From: Parabacteroides gordonii MS-1 = DSM 23371
Lineage (GTDB): Bacteria; Bacteroidota; Bacteroidia; Bacteroidales; Tannerellaceae
Direction of reading: 5' to 3'
Length of the DNA: 64,000 bases
NCBI RefSeq assembly: GCF_000969825.1
Contig: NZ_KQ033919.1
Span: 2,722,671 to 2,786,670, forward strand
In this document: one piece after another, positions 9,173 through 18,188 of the stretch
How the letters are laid out: each line of letters begins with the position of its first letter
Position numbering within the stretch: position 1 is the stretch's first letter
The notes under the pieces: generated by a model
Database searches by the model: none
Seen by the model: the letters and a program-made list of their open reading frames with translations, nothing else
What the model was told of the DNA's origin: nothing
Position numbers and translations under genes: made by a program

Positions 9173-10840
9173 ATGTCTGAAACAATCACAATTTATTGCA
9201 AAAATAACAATACTTATAAAGAAGTCCCTATGGGCTCTTCTTTATTGGATATCTATACGACGATGGGAGCGCCTTTGCGTTACCGTCCGATGAACGCAAA
9301 AGTGAATAACAAGGTAGAAGGGCTGAATTTCCGTTGCTGGCATCCGAAGGATGTTGAGTTTGTGGATTATACGCAGTCTTCGGGGCTTCGAACTTATGTC
9401 CGTTCCCTGTGCCATATATTCTCTAAGGCGGTGAACGATGTGCTTCCTTCCGCCACGTTGAATCTGGAGCATCCGATATCGAAAGGTTACTACTGTGTAA
9501 TCCATAACGGCAAGAAGATCGATACCGAAACGATCGACAAGATAAAGAAGCGGATGCGTGAGATTATCGATGCCGATCTACCTTTCCTGCATAAAACGGT
9601 TCGTACGGTGGACGCTACGGTCTTGTTCCGTGAACGGGGCATGAATGATAAAGCCCGTCTGATCGAAACAGCCGGAATGCCTTATACCTCATATTACGAA
9701 CTGGACGGTTATATTAACTTCTTTTACGGCTGTCTGACTCCTTCGACCGGCTATGTCCAGCTGTTCGACATCGTCCCTTATTTCGACGGCGTATTACTCC
9801 AGATACCCAAAAGAAGCAATCCGCTGGAACTGGAACCGGCTATCCAGCAGGATAAGATGTTCGAGGCTTATAAGCAACACCTTACCTTGCAGCGTACACT
9901 GGATTTGAATAATGTAGGCGATCTGAACCGTGCCATTGAACAAGGCCATACCTCTGAACTTATTATGGTTTCGGAAGCGATGCAGGAAAAGCAGGTGGCC
10001 AAGATTGCAGAGGAAATAGCGGAGAGATATAAGGAGGGCGTCCGTATCGTCCTGATCTCGGGGCCGTCGTCTTCCGGGAAAACGACTTTCTGTAAACGTC
10101 TGGAAGTCCAGCTGATAACGAACCTGGTTCATCCGGTAGCCATCTCACTCGACGATTACTTCCTGAACCGGGAAGATACGCCGAAAGACGAAACCGGAGA
10201 GTATGACTTCGAGTCGCTCTATGCCCTCGACCTGCCTTATTTCAACAGTGAGATGAAAGACTTACTGTCTGGAAAGGAAATAGAAGTGCCCACTTTCGAT
10301 TTCGGAACAGGCAAACGGATTTATAAAGGCAAAAAGCTGAAGATGCAGGAAAACTCAGTCCTGGTGATAGAAGGTATCCATGCCCTGAACCCCGAACTGA
10401 CCTCGATGATAGACGATAAGTATAAGTACATGGTTTATGTCTCCGTTCTTACCTCTATCTCGCTGGACAACCATAACTGGATACCGACAACCGACAACCG
10501 CCTGTTGCGCCGTATCATCCGTGACTACCGTTTCCGGGGATATTCGGCAAAAGACACGATTGCCCGTTGGCCGAGCGTACGCCGGGGAGAAGACAAATGG
10601 ATTTTCCCTTATCAGGAGAATGCGGATGCCATGTTCAACAGCGCCATGTTGTATGAGTTGGCCGCCCTGCGTAAGTTTGCCGAGCCGATCCTGGCCGAGG
10701 TACGTGAAAGTGATGACGAGAATGCGGAAGCCTACCGCCTGTTGCGCTTCCTTCGTTATTTCAACTATATCCCGGATGTAGGACTGCCCGGTACATCGCT
10801 TCTGCGTGAGTTCCTGGGAGGAGGAAGTTTCAGATATTAA
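9173..10840 (+). CDS. Nucleoside (uridine) kinase with N-terminal TGS-like domain
   Basis: 555 aa cytosolic protein. Residues 1-70 look like the TGS fold of threonyl-tRNA synthetase and GTPases, and residues 70-250 like the second additional domain of those synthetases (HPISKGYYCVIHNGKKID). The C-terminal half is a phosphoribulokinase/uridine kinase-type P-loop kinase: Walker A GPSSSGKTT at 297-305, then SLDDYFLNRE and DFESLYALDLPYF. Such fusions are common in Bacteroidetes and Firmicutes and are annotated as uridine kinase-like. ATP-dependent nucleoside phosphorylation is the probable activity, with the synthetase-like half perhaps sensing tRNA or a nucleotide. The 3' end overlaps the convergent flippase gene by 11 bp. 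Confidence 0.88.
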   Translation: MSETITIYCKNNNTYKEVPMGSSLLDIYTTMGAPLRYRPMNAKVNNKVEGLNFRCWHPKDVEFVDYTQSSGLRTYVRSLCHIFSKAVNDVLPSATLNLEHPISKGYYCVIHNGKKIDTETIDKIKKRMREIIDADLPFLHKTVRTVDATVLFRERGMNDKARLIETAGMPYTSYYELDGYINFFYGCLTPSTGYVQLFDIVPYFDGVLLQIPKRSNPLELEPAIQQDKMFEAYKQHLTLQRTLDLNNVGDLNRAIEQGHTSELIMVSEAMQEKQVAKIAEEIAERYKEGVRIVLISGPSSSGKTTFCKRLEVQLITNLVHPVAISLDDYFLNREDTPKDETGEYDFESLYALDLPYFNSEMKDLLSGKEIEVPTFDFGTGKRIYKGKKLKMQENSVLVIEGIHALNPELTSMIDDKYKYMVYVSVLTSISLDNHNWIPTTDNRLLRRIIRDYRFRGYSAKDTIARWPSVRRGEDKWIFPYQENADAMFNSAMLYELAALRKFAEPILAEVRESDDENAEAYRLLRFLRYFNYIPDVGLPGTSLLREFLGGGSFRY

Positions 10841-12110
10841 GCTTCTTATGAATCCGTTTCACTAATTCATTAAAATCTTCTTTATCGGGGATGAATTCAG
10901 ATAACCGTGTTCTGTTTTTTCGGCAGAATACGGTTATTGAGAATGTCAGCATGGCACAGAATGCAATACTGGAAGTGACGGCTGCCCCGACCACTCCGTA
11001 GATGGGTATCAGTATGTATCCGGCTATCAACAACGTGATAAGCCCTATGCTTGAACTGTAAGCACTGTAACGTATTTTCCCGCTTCCTATAAAATAATGG
11101 CTTAATATGCTGTTGCAACCTAAAGCAACAATCCCGGTAGCCAGACCGAAGATCACTTTCCGCATGCCTGTAAATTCGGGACTGAACAGATATTCGGTAT
11201 AAACCCATTCCGGAATAAACAGAATGCAGATGGTGGTGGTTGCAATGGCACAAAAGGTAAGTTTGAATAACTTCAGCGTAATCCTTACCTGTTTGTCGGG
11301 ATCGGTTGTCTGGGCTACGCTGCTGTATTCGATGAAGCTGACGCTTCGGCTGATATGCCAGACACTTTCCGAGATCTTTGTACCGGCATCGAGCAAACCT
11401 ACACTTCCCAAGCCCGCGAAACGCTGTATCAGGAAATAGTTCAGGCGGGTAGTCAGTACTTCTGCTATATTGTCCGCACTTCCCCATAGTCCGTAGGTGA
11501 ACATCTCTTTTAATATGGAGAAGGTGGGTTTGTTGACCGGCTTATCTTCCTTTTCGGTCAAATAAGGATATAGCAGGATGCAGCTGCCTACTAATGCAAT
11601 CCCATAGGTAATATATAATCCGTAAACGTAAGAAGATACTTCCTGCAAGCCGGCTATATAATAAAAGTATAGGAGAATGAAGAACAACAGTCCACCCTGC
11701 ATCATATAAGTCAGGTTAAAACCAGTGATGTTATCTTTCCCGAGCAGGAAACGGGCGTTAGTCGTTATAAAAGAAGATATAATAGATAACAGGTAAATAT
11801 CAATGAAGTATTCCTTTGGGAACAAGCCGAACAATAACATGGCTCCGCAGGCAATGCCTGAGCCGGCCAGCGGCCAGATGTAAGCCGGGAGCAGGATCGT
11901 ATGCATGGAATAGCGGTTCATGAAATATACGATCGTATTTCCGGAAAGTACCCCATTAAATACAACCGCTATGCTGATCGATGCCAAGATAATACCCACC
12001 AAACCGACACCTTCCACCCCTAATGCTTTGGCATTAATGAAAATAAGCATCAGGTTCAGGAAAGCAATCAGGTAGCGTGTGCCTATTGTCCCCAGTATCT
12101 TTTTCAGCAT
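10830..12110 (-). CDS. Oligosaccharide flippase (Wzx/MATE-like) family protein
   Basis: 426 aa integral membrane protein with about 12 hydrophobic helices and basic cytosolic loops, of the polysaccharide-biosynthesis export family that flips lipid-linked oligosaccharides across the inner membrane. The N-terminus (MLKKILGTIGTRYLIAFLNL) and the pattern of paired glycine-rich helices are typical. It is the last gene of a three-gene unit: the M20 peptidase stop lies 4 nt before its ATG. No glycosyltransferase genes are nearby, which is unusual for this family, so the exported glycan cannot be guessed. Confidence 0.82.
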   Translation of the reverse strand: MLKKILGTIGTRYLIAFLNLMLIFINAKALGVEGVGLVGIILASISIAVVFNGVLSGNTIVYFMNRYSMHTILLPAYIWPLAGSGIACGAMLLFGLFPKEYFIDIYLLSIISSFITTNARFLLGKDNITGFNLTYMMQGGLLFFILLYFYYIAGLQEVSSYVYGLYITYGIALVGSCILLYPYLTEKEDKPVNKPTFSILKEMFTYGLWGSADNIAEVLTTRLNYFLIQRFAGLGSVGLLDAGTKISESVWHISRSVSFIEYSSVAQTTDPDKQVRITLKLFKLTFCAIATTTICILFIPEWVYTEYLFSPEFTGMRKVIFGLATGIVALGCNSILSHYFIGSGKIRYSAYSSSIGLITLLIAGYILIPIYGVVGAAVTSSIAFCAMLTFSITVFCRKNRTRLSEFIPDKEDFNELVKRIHKKLNI

Positions 12111-12114
12111 ATAA

Positions 12115-13170
12115 TTATAGTTTCAATCCATCCAGCAAACGCACATACATGTCGATCGCTTCCCTGATCTCCATTAAACCGATGTACTCGTCTGCCGCAT
12201 GCGAGCGGGCAGAGTTTCCCGGGCCTATCTTGACGGAAGGGAAAGGCATCAGTGCCTGGTCGCTCAGCGTAGGGGAACCGAAAGGTTCTTTCCCCATCAT
12301 GACAGCCCGCTGAACGAACGGGTGATTCAGGTCTGTCCGTGTCGAGTTGAGGCGGTAGCTGCGGGCTTTCACTTCGCAACCGACCTCTTCCCGGATCAGT
12401 TCGAATAACTTTTCGTTGGGATAGAATTCGTTGGTACGGATATCTACGGTAAACTCGCAACGGTCGGGCACGACATTATGTTGCGTACCGGCATGAATGA
12501 TCGTCACACTCATCTTTACCGGCCCCAGAAAGTCGCTCTTCTCCGGAAATTGATACGTGTTGAACCATTCTATCTCTTTCATGGCCAGAGTGATCGCGTT
12601 GATACCTTCGTTGCGGGCAGCATGTCCGGCTTTCCCTATGGAAACACAGTCGAGCACCATCAACCCTTTTTCAGCTACGGCCGGCTGCATGCCCGTAGGC
12701 TCTCCGACAATGGCGAAGGCGACAGGCGGTAGATCCGCCAGGGCGCTTTCAATACCGTTCTTGCCTGATACCTCTTCTTCGCACGAAGCCAGAAAGATCA
12801 GGTTATAAGCCTGCTCTTTTTCGATCAACCGGGTAAAGGCGGCATACAGGGAGACTACACTGGCTCCCGCGTCATTACTTCCAAGGCCATATAACTTCTC
12901 ATCTTCACTCTCTTCGGGATTGAAAGGATCTTTTGTCCAGCCCGATGCCGGTTTTACGGTGTCGATATGGGAATTGAGCAGTAGGGTTGGTTTATCCAGG
13001 TCAAAACCGGGAGAGACAATCCACAGGTTGTTACCTTTACGATGTACCGTATGTCCGGCCGACTGCCATGTCTGTTGTAGAAAGTCGGCTACCGCCGCTT
13101 CGTCTCGGCTGAAAGAAGGCCGGCTGATCATTCCTTTTAAAGTATCTATTGCTTCGTAGTAAAGTTCCAT
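12115..13170 (-). CDS. argE: M20 family metallo-hydrolase, acetylornithine deacetylase-like
   Basis: 351 aa, the usual length for the ArgE/DapE/carboxypeptidase G2 group. Di-zinc site: His68 and Asp70 in LLNSHIDTV, bridging Asp100 in GSNDAGASV, the catalytic Glu pair 131-132 in ASCEEEVSG, and a later GEPTGMQPA strand. The lid/dimerisation domain follows at about residues 165-270. In Bacteroidetes this gene is normally the arginine-pathway deacylase acting on N-acetyl- or N-succinyl-ornithine. The assignment to arginine synthesis is by family, because no other arg gene is in the window. It sits 5 nt downstream of ribF and 4 nt upstream of the flippase gene. Confidence 0.8.
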   Translation of the reverse strand: MELYYEAIDTLKGMISRPSFSRDEAAVADFLQQTWQSAGHTVHRKGNNLWIVSPGFDLDKPTLLLNSHIDTVKPASGWTKDPFNPEESEDEKLYGLGSNDAGASVVSLYAAFTRLIEKEQAYNLIFLASCEEEVSGKNGIESALADLPPVAFAIVGEPTGMQPAVAEKGLMVLDCVSIGKAGHAARNEGINAITLAMKEIEWFNTYQFPEKSDFLGPVKMSVTIIHAGTQHNVVPDRCEFTVDIRTNEFYPNEKLFELIREEVGCEVKARSYRLNSTRTDLNHPFVQRAVMMGKEPFGSPTLSDQALMPFPSVKIGPGNSARSHAADEYIGLMEIREAIDMYVRLLDGLKL

Positions 13171-13175
13171 CTTGT

Positions 13176-14102
13176 TTATTCCGTTAATAATTTACCGACC
13201 GTATTCCGGTCTTTACCCAATTGCTCTTTCAGTTCTTCCAGCGAACCGAATTTGATATCTCCCCGTACATAATATATAAACGCAACGGTTATTTCGTTAT
13301 TGTAAATATCTCCGGAGAAGTCCAATATATTCACTTCCAGCGTGATATTGCTGCCATTGTCCAGTGTGGGGCGGTCGCCGATGTAAAGCATCCCCTTATA
13401 TTTCTCCCCATTCAAGTATACCCATACGGCATAGACACCGATACCCGGAACGATCTTGAAAGGCTCGTCCACCTGTATATTGGCAGTCGGAAATCCCAGT
13501 TTACGCCCTACTTTGTAGCCGTTTACAATCGTCCCCCGTAGTTGATACGGGTAAGTAAGCAACTTGTTCGCTTCTTCCACCCGGCATTCCGTCAACAATT
13601 TGCGGATCTCGGAAGAGCTGACAGCCGTACGCCCTTCGTCGTAGGGAGACGCTTTTACCACTTCCATCCCGCAGGCGGCTCCATAGGTGACATACTGCTC
13701 GAACCCATCTGTCCGGTCATGCCCGAAACGATGGTCGTAACCGATCAGCAGGGCTTCCACATGCAGCTTGTCGGCCAGCACGTTGCTGATAAATTCACGG
13801 GCAGTCAGGTGCGATAGTTCGATCGTAAAGTCGAGCACGATACAATAATCGATCCCCGTCGAGGCCAGCTGTTCCAGTTTCTCCTCAAACGAATTGAGTA
13901 ACTTCGGCTGATAATCGGAATGCAATACGGCACGGGGATGTTCCGGGAATGTGATCACGGCCGAAGGCAGATCGCGCGCCTGCGCAACCTCTTTCAGTTC
14001 ATTAATAAGAAACCTGTGTCCCAGGTGTACACCGTCAAAGAACCCGATGGTGGCAGCCAGTTTCTTCCCTTTCAATAACTCCGTATCTCTAACAACTATC
14101 AT
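13176..14102 (-). CDS. ribF: Bifunctional riboflavin kinase / FAD synthetase RibF
   Basis: Converts riboflavin to FMN and FMN to FAD. 308 aa from the ATG at 14100-14102 (MIVVRDTELLKGKKLAATIG). An upstream Met would add eight residues rich in Lys and Arg and is less likely given the promoter at 14135-14142. The nucleotidyltransferase half carries FFDGVHLGH (residues 21-29) and GYDHRFGHDR (121-130) with TAVSSSEIRKLL, the ATP-binding ISSTxIR-type loop. The riboflavin kinase half begins near residue 190 with GRKLGFPTANI (199-209). First gene of the ribF-M20-flippase unit. Confidence 0.95.
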   Translation of the reverse strand: MIVVRDTELLKGKKLAATIGFFDGVHLGHRFLINELKEVAQARDLPSAVITFPEHPRAVLHSDYQPKLLNSFEEKLEQLASTGIDYCIVLDFTIELSHLTAREFISNVLADKLHVEALLIGYDHRFGHDRTDGFEQYVTYGAACGMEVVKASPYDEGRTAVSSSEIRKLLTECRVEEANKLLTYPYQLRGTIVNGYKVGRKLGFPTANIQVDEPFKIVPGIGVYAVWVYLNGEKYKGMLYIGDRPTLDNGSNITLEVNILDFSGDIYNNEITVAFIYYVRGDIKFGSLEELKEQLGKDRNTVGKLLTE

Positions 14103-14134
14103 TTTTCTTTTCTTTCGCTCGTTCAATGGAAAGA

Positions 14135-14142
14135 CAAAAGTA
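14135..14142 (-). promoter_or_regulatory. Promoter -7 box for ribF
   Basis: TACTTTTG on the minus strand, 32 nt upstream of the ribF ATG. Confidence 0.55.
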
Positions 14143-14163
14143 CATAAAGAAGGAAATTAATCG

Positions 14164-14171
14164 TACATTTG
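14164..14171 (+). promoter_or_regulatory. Promoter -7 box for the large secreted protein gene
   Basis: TACATTTG on the plus strand, 35 nt upstream of the ATG at 14207; divergent from the ribF promoter. Confidence 0.55.
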
Positions 14172-14206
14172 ACCTATCTATTAACAGATATATCTAAATA
14201 TTAGTT

Positions 14207-17200
14207 ATGAAAAGAGTCTTTTATCTTCTGGTTAGTCAGATTTTTGCGGTGTCGTTGCTTTTTGCCGGCCCTATACAGACAGAGACGCGAACTGTCGTTT
14301 TCACTCCTTCCGGCGGTGAGAAAGTTTATTTATTAACTCCCGGAAACAGTATTACCGAAGATGTTTCGTTTCAGCAGGCGAATTATCCGACGCGGAAATT
14401 CCTTCGTGTGGTAGGTGGTGTGAAGATGCCTGCCCCTTTCCAGAGTAGGGGGGAAGAGATGTTCCGCCGCTCCGAGTTCTATATCGATGATAATCTCGAC
14501 TCCGTTCATGTAAAGAAAGATAAGTATTCCCTTTATTTCAAGGGGGAAGACAATAACTTCGAGCGTCATGCCTATTACCGTATTTCGGGAGATTTGCTGA
14601 AACCCGGCGAGCTGGTTGTTACTTTACCGGTCATTCAACGGCAGAACCTGTCGGTCTCTTCCGGTGGCGACTTCGGCGTGGAGATAGAACTCTTTTATAA
14701 GAAACCGGGGCGTTATAAGGATGATATCTACGACCATCCGGACTCCCTGCTATATTTCAGTGTACCCGAAGGAACAGGCAAATACCGGGATGTAACCGCG
14801 AAGTTTACCCTTCCGGAGAATGTGGCTTGTGCCTTCCTGCGTATCGGTGGAACTCATTTCAGCGGCGAATGCTGGGTGGAAGCTCCCCGCCTGGTGCAAA
14901 ACAAGAAACCGGTTTGTGCTATCCCTTTTACTAAGTTTGCCGATAAAACCGACGATTATAATTACTGGACAGGCTGTAACCTCTCTACCCGCAGCTGGCC
15001 GCGCTGGAAACTGGATTATAACGGTACGACCGTGTTTGAAGGCAATATCTTCGACCGTGCTTCCGATGTAGCCGACTTTTATATCCCTCTGCCTGCTTCC
15101 GTCGGGGGAAAGGGCGATCTGAAACTAACCCTATTGAAAGAAGATAACCGTGCCGCTTATCCCTACGAACTCCGTTCCCTGGAGATCATAGAAGAGAGCG
15201 CGCGTGACTATGAAATAGTATCCGTTCCCGAATATGTATCTGCCGGAAGTGCTTTCGGAGTGTTGCTGGAAACAAATAAGCCGAACGTAAAACTGAAGGT
15301 ACAGGCTCCGGCTTCCGTCTCTCCTTCCCAACAAGAGATAGAACTGAAGGAGACAGGCCTGCATGTCGTCGAGTTCAGGGCGGATGAGTTTGCTTCGGCC
15401 GTGCCGCTGGTTTTCGACGATGGTTCCCGCAAGGCGGAAGTTTCGATCCGCCAGATCATTCAGAAGGAACCGGACGAAGTGTATCTCTCTTCCGGGGATG
15501 AAATTCATATCGATAAGGAATATACTCCGTATGACTATTTCTTTAAATGGTACGTTTCAAACCGTATCGGCAACTGGTACCAGTTCCGTCCCTCGTACCA
15601 ATGGAGCGGTTTCCGTGTCGCTAATCCGGAAATTATCCGCCACTATACCGGTTTGTTGAATAAGCTTCAGATGCCTTACGCCTGGCAGGTGGAAGGACGC
15701 ACGCTGGCCGGAAAACGTATTAATCCCGACCTCGAAACACTCGCTTCACCGATGTTCCGTGGCAAGCAGGCGCACGAGAATGATGGCGGTTACTATTACT
15801 GGCAACATTTCCTCTATCAGGGAGTCTTTTCCGATATGGCTGCCCGCAACCGTCCTTACGGCGGTATCTTTGCCAAACATCGTCCGATCTATACCGACCA
15901 CGGCGTCTTTATCCATTACGATCCCGAAGGTGTGAAAGATATGGCCGACGGTGCCCGTAAACTGGTGGAGAACTTCCGTTATTCGAAAGGAGAAAGTACC
16001 CGCCATACCGGCCCGTCTTCCCTGTTCCGTTATCTCTATCAGGCAGGTTACAATTGGCTCGGAGCCGAGCAAATGTACGGCCCCGAAGAAATCATCCTTT
16101 CTTCCCTTCGCGGGGCATCCCGTGCTTACAGCCGGCCGCATTACGGTTCGTTGCATGCCATGCAATGGGGCTCCCGTCCGTTTACTGATCCGAAACATGC
16201 GCTTCGCCTGTATATGTCGCTGGCGGTTGCCTATATGCATGGCTCGTCCCATATAAATACGGAAGAGGCTTTGTGGACAGACGAATATGCCAACGATCGT
16301 TTTACAAAATCCGGCAAGGAGCATCTGTATGCCCAGCACCGCGTACTGGATTTTATCGAGACGCATACCCGCCGTGGCGAACAGAAAAGCAATATTGCCG
16401 TGATCCAGGGAAGAAACGACGCCTGGAAATCTTTCGGACGTTCCAGCCTGTGGTCGCAGAAAGGCGATAAGTGGGCGTTCAACAAGGCTACCGAAAGTTT
16501 CGACCTGCTGAATGTTTTCTATCCGGATAATATTGTGGATGCTTGCGGCCCGCAAGGTTGGTTTACGGCTACTCCGTACGGAACTGTCGATCTCTTGCCG
16601 GTGGAAGCTCCTCTGGATGTAATGAATAAGTATAAAGCAATGGTCTTTCTGGGTTGGAACAGCTTCGACGAGAACGATTTCCTTCGTATCCGTAACTATG
16701 TATTCGACGGTGGAACGCTTGTGCTGACCGCCGCCCACCTGAATGCGGAACTTCAGCCGGATCAACCTGTCCGCTTCCCGGCCAACGATGCCGTTATTCG
16801 TGAAATGCTGGGCGATAACTACCAGTCACTGACGGACAAAACGGAGATTGCCTTCGGAAACGGAAAGATCGTCTATTTCCCGTCTCCCGCTTATCCGGCA
16901 GAAACTTCCCTGCGAAGCCAGTATGAAACAGCCCTGCGTGAGATCGGCGAAACGACCGTTGCTGCGGAACATACTGCCGGCTGGATCGAGTCTGCCCCTT
17001 CCATCGGCTTTACCGTTTGGGACAGCAAAGACCGCCGCACCATCTATCTGCTGAACACCGACTGGCAGAGCAATGAAGAACAGCATACCGCCACTTTCGT
17101 CTGCAACGGCAAGAAATTCCCCCTCGACGTAAGACGTTATCATATCGAAACCGTCCATTACGCCCACGGCCTGGCAATCTCCCCCGGCAGCAACACAACG

Positions 17201-17353
17201 GATATCCTGTCGATCGACCGCGAAGCTGACGGCTGGAAAGTAGCGATCCAGAATACGGAAAAAGATACGATCCGCTGCTTCAACACCGAAACGGGTACGA
17301 TCGACTCTATCTCTTTCGAAGAACCATCCGTACATATTATTTATGTAAAGTGA
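14207..17353 (+). CDS. Large secreted protein, probable glycoside hydrolase of unassigned family
   Basis: 1048 aa with a signal peptide (MKRVFYLLVSQIFAVSLLFA). I see three parts. Residues about 25-430 are beta-rich, sandwich-like, with carbohydrate-binding character. Residues about 435-780 look like a TIM-barrel: FFKWYVSNRIGNWYQFRPSY, PYAWQVEGRTLAG, YNWLGAEQMYGPEE, YGSLHAMQWGSRPF and HINTEEALW sit at spacings expected of barrel strand ends. Residues about 800-910 resemble the class I glutamine-amidotransferase-like domain that follows the barrel in GH42-like enzymes (YKAMVFLGWNSF, GGTLVLTAAH). Candidate carboxylates are the Glu in GAEQMYGPEE and in NTEEALW, but this is a guess. I cannot place it in a named GH family. 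It is monocistronic and ends just before hairpin array A. Confidence 0.6.
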   Translation: MKRVFYLLVSQIFAVSLLFAGPIQTETRTVVFTPSGGEKVYLLTPGNSITEDVSFQQANYPTRKFLRVVGGVKMPAPFQSRGEEMFRRSEFYIDDNLDSVHVKKDKYSLYFKGEDNNFERHAYYRISGDLLKPGELVVTLPVIQRQNLSVSSGGDFGVEIELFYKKPGRYKDDIYDHPDSLLYFSVPEGTGKYRDVTAKFTLPENVACAFLRIGGTHFSGECWVEAPRLVQNKKPVCAIPFTKFADKTDDYNYWTGCNLSTRSWPRWKLDYNGTTVFEGNIFDRASDVADFYIPLPASVGGKGDLKLTLLKEDNRAAYPYELRSLEIIEESARDYEIVSVPEYVSAGSAFGVLLETNKPNVKLKVQAPASVSPSQQEIELKETGLHVVEFRADEFASAVPLVFDDGSRKAEVSIRQIIQKEPDEVYLSSGDEIHIDKEYTPYDYFFKWYVSNRIGNWYQFRPSYQWSGFRVANPEIIRHYTGLLNKLQMPYAWQVEGRTLAGKRINPDLETLASPMFRGKQAHENDGGYYYWQHFLYQGVFSDMAARNRPYGGIFAKHRPIYTDHGVFIHYDPEGVKDMADGARKLVENFRYSKGESTRHTGPSSLFRYLYQAGYNWLGAEQMYGPEEIILSSLRGASRAYSRPHYGSLHAMQWGSRPFTDPKHALRLYMSLAVAYMHGSSHINTEEALWTDEYANDRFTKSGKEHLYAQHRVLDFIETHTRRGEQKSNIAVIQGRNDAWKSFGRSSLWSQKGDKWAFNKATESFDLLNVFYPDNIVDACGPQGWFTATPYGTVDLLPVEAPLDVMNKYKAMVFLGWNSFDENDFLRIRNYVFDGGTLVLTAAHLNAELQPDQPVRFPANDAVIREMLGDNYQSLTDKTEIAFGNGKIVYFPSPAYPAETSLRSQYETALREIGETTVAAEHTAGWIESAPSIGFTVWDSKDRRTIYLLNTDWQSNEEQHTATFVCNGKKFPLDVRRYHIETVHYAHGLAISPGSNTTDILSIDREADGWKVAIQNTEKDTIRCFNTETGTIDSISFEEPSVHIIYVK

Positions 17354-17362
17354 CCTTATTTT

Positions 17363-17428
17363 TGTTTCACTTAGGAGAAACAAGTGTTTCATTAGGGTGA
17401 AACAAGTGTTTCTCCTAAGTGAAACAAC
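17363..17428. repeat. Hairpin array A: three 22-nt dyad units
   Basis: Three head-to-tail units of exactly 22 nt at 17363-17384, 17385-17406 and 17407-17428. Each is TGTTTC-N8-GAAACA plus two bases. The N8 spacers are ACTTAGGA, ATTAGGGT and TCCTAAGT; the first and third are exact reverse complements, so units 1 and 3 can also pair with each other over their full arms. The array begins 9 nt after the stop of the preceding gene and may act as its 3' end structure. It shares its arm sequence with array C. Confidence 0.9.
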
Positions 17429-17503
17429 TCTTATACTTAACTATTTGAGCGGGCAATATGCGTTAAAAGCTGGCGAAGTTGCGGAATAATACCTGATATT
17501 TTA

Positions 17504-17511
17504 TATGTTTG
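17504..17511 (+). promoter_or_regulatory. Possible promoter -7 box for sigma gene 1
   Basis: TATGTTTG fits TAnnTTTG but ends only 4 nt before the ATG at 17516. If used, the mRNA would start at or beside the start codon. Confidence 0.4.
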
Positions 17512-17515
17512 CAAG

Positions 17516-18061
17516 ATGGAAGTGAAAGATCAGACCACGAATTGCTATCAGCGCATATATCTTGAATATGCTCCAATGCTACTTCGCTTTGCGGGTAAGT
17601 TTGTTTCCGGTTTCTTTGCTGAAGATATCGTGCATGATGTCTTTCTAAAACTGTGGGATAGGCAAGTATTTCTTCTTCCGGATGACGATCTGAAACGTAT
17701 TCTCTATGTTGCTGTCCGTAATGCTTGTATCGACCATCTGCGTCGTTCAAATGTAGAACAGGAAATTTTGGATAACCGTGCCGTGCAACTCAAACTGGAT
17801 GAGTTGGATTATTTTGAATCGTCCGATGAACTTTTCATGCGGAAGGACCTTCTGGATCTTCTGATGAAGAAAGTAGAAGAATTACCTGAACGTGGACAGG
17901 AGATCTTTCGTCTTTCTTATTTGAAGGGCATGAAAGCGGCTGAGATAGCTGATCAATTGGGGCTTTCTGTCCGTACTGTCGAGAATCAACTGTACAGGTC
18001 ATTACTTTATTTACGTAAACATTGTTCCCATCTGTTTTTCTATTTCTTTACATTGATTTGA
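17516..18061 (+). CDS. ECF RNA polymerase sigma factor, FecI-like (PUL1)
   Basis: 181 aa. Region 2 (YAPMLLRFAGKFVSGFFAEDIVHDVFLKLW) recognises the -10 element and core polymerase; region 4 (RLSYLKGMKAAEIADQLGLS with VRTVENQLYRSLLYLRK) holds the -35 HTH. It belongs with the FecR-like anti-sigma factor at 18189 and the TonB-dependent SusC at 19333, the standard trans-envelope arrangement in which glycan binding at the outer membrane releases the sigma factor. Its promoter is unclear (see 17504-17511). The C-terminal tail is hydrophobic (HLFFYFFTLI), which is a little unusual. Confidence 0.93.
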   Translation: MEVKDQTTNCYQRIYLEYAPMLLRFAGKFVSGFFAEDIVHDVFLKLWDRQVFLLPDDDLKRILYVAVRNACIDHLRRSNVEQEILDNRAVQLKLDELDYFESSDELFMRKDLLDLLMKKVEELPERGQEIFRLSYLKGMKAAEIADQLGLSVRTVENQLYRSLLYLRKHCSHLFFYFFTLI

Positions 18062-18113
18062 GCTTTATTCCATCTTTATCATTTCTTTTGAAAAAAAGTT
18101 CGTTTTCATGTGA

Positions 18114-18172
18114 GTACTTTTTTCCTACCGTTCGTTAAGGAAATAAAGGGGTAAGTCACCCCATAGGAAAAA
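18114..18172 (+). promoter_or_regulatory. Structured intergenic region between sigma 1 and FecR 1
   Basis: A 9-bp long-range stem TTTTTCCTA (18119-18127) / TAGGAAAAA (18164-18172) encloses a hairpin GGGGT-AAGTC-ACCCC (18148-18162) and ends 16 nt before the FecR ATG. The preceding GTACTTTTTTC is repeated exactly between sigma 2 and FecR 2 (39428-39438). It may set FecR translation or the sigma:anti-sigma ratio. Confidence 0.5.
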
Positions 18173-18188
18173 GCTTAGGAGATATATC

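Noticed and set aside
15746-16765. A 339-codon open frame on the minus strand
   Set aside because: It is opposite the large secreted protein at 14207-17353 and is a by-product of its codon use.
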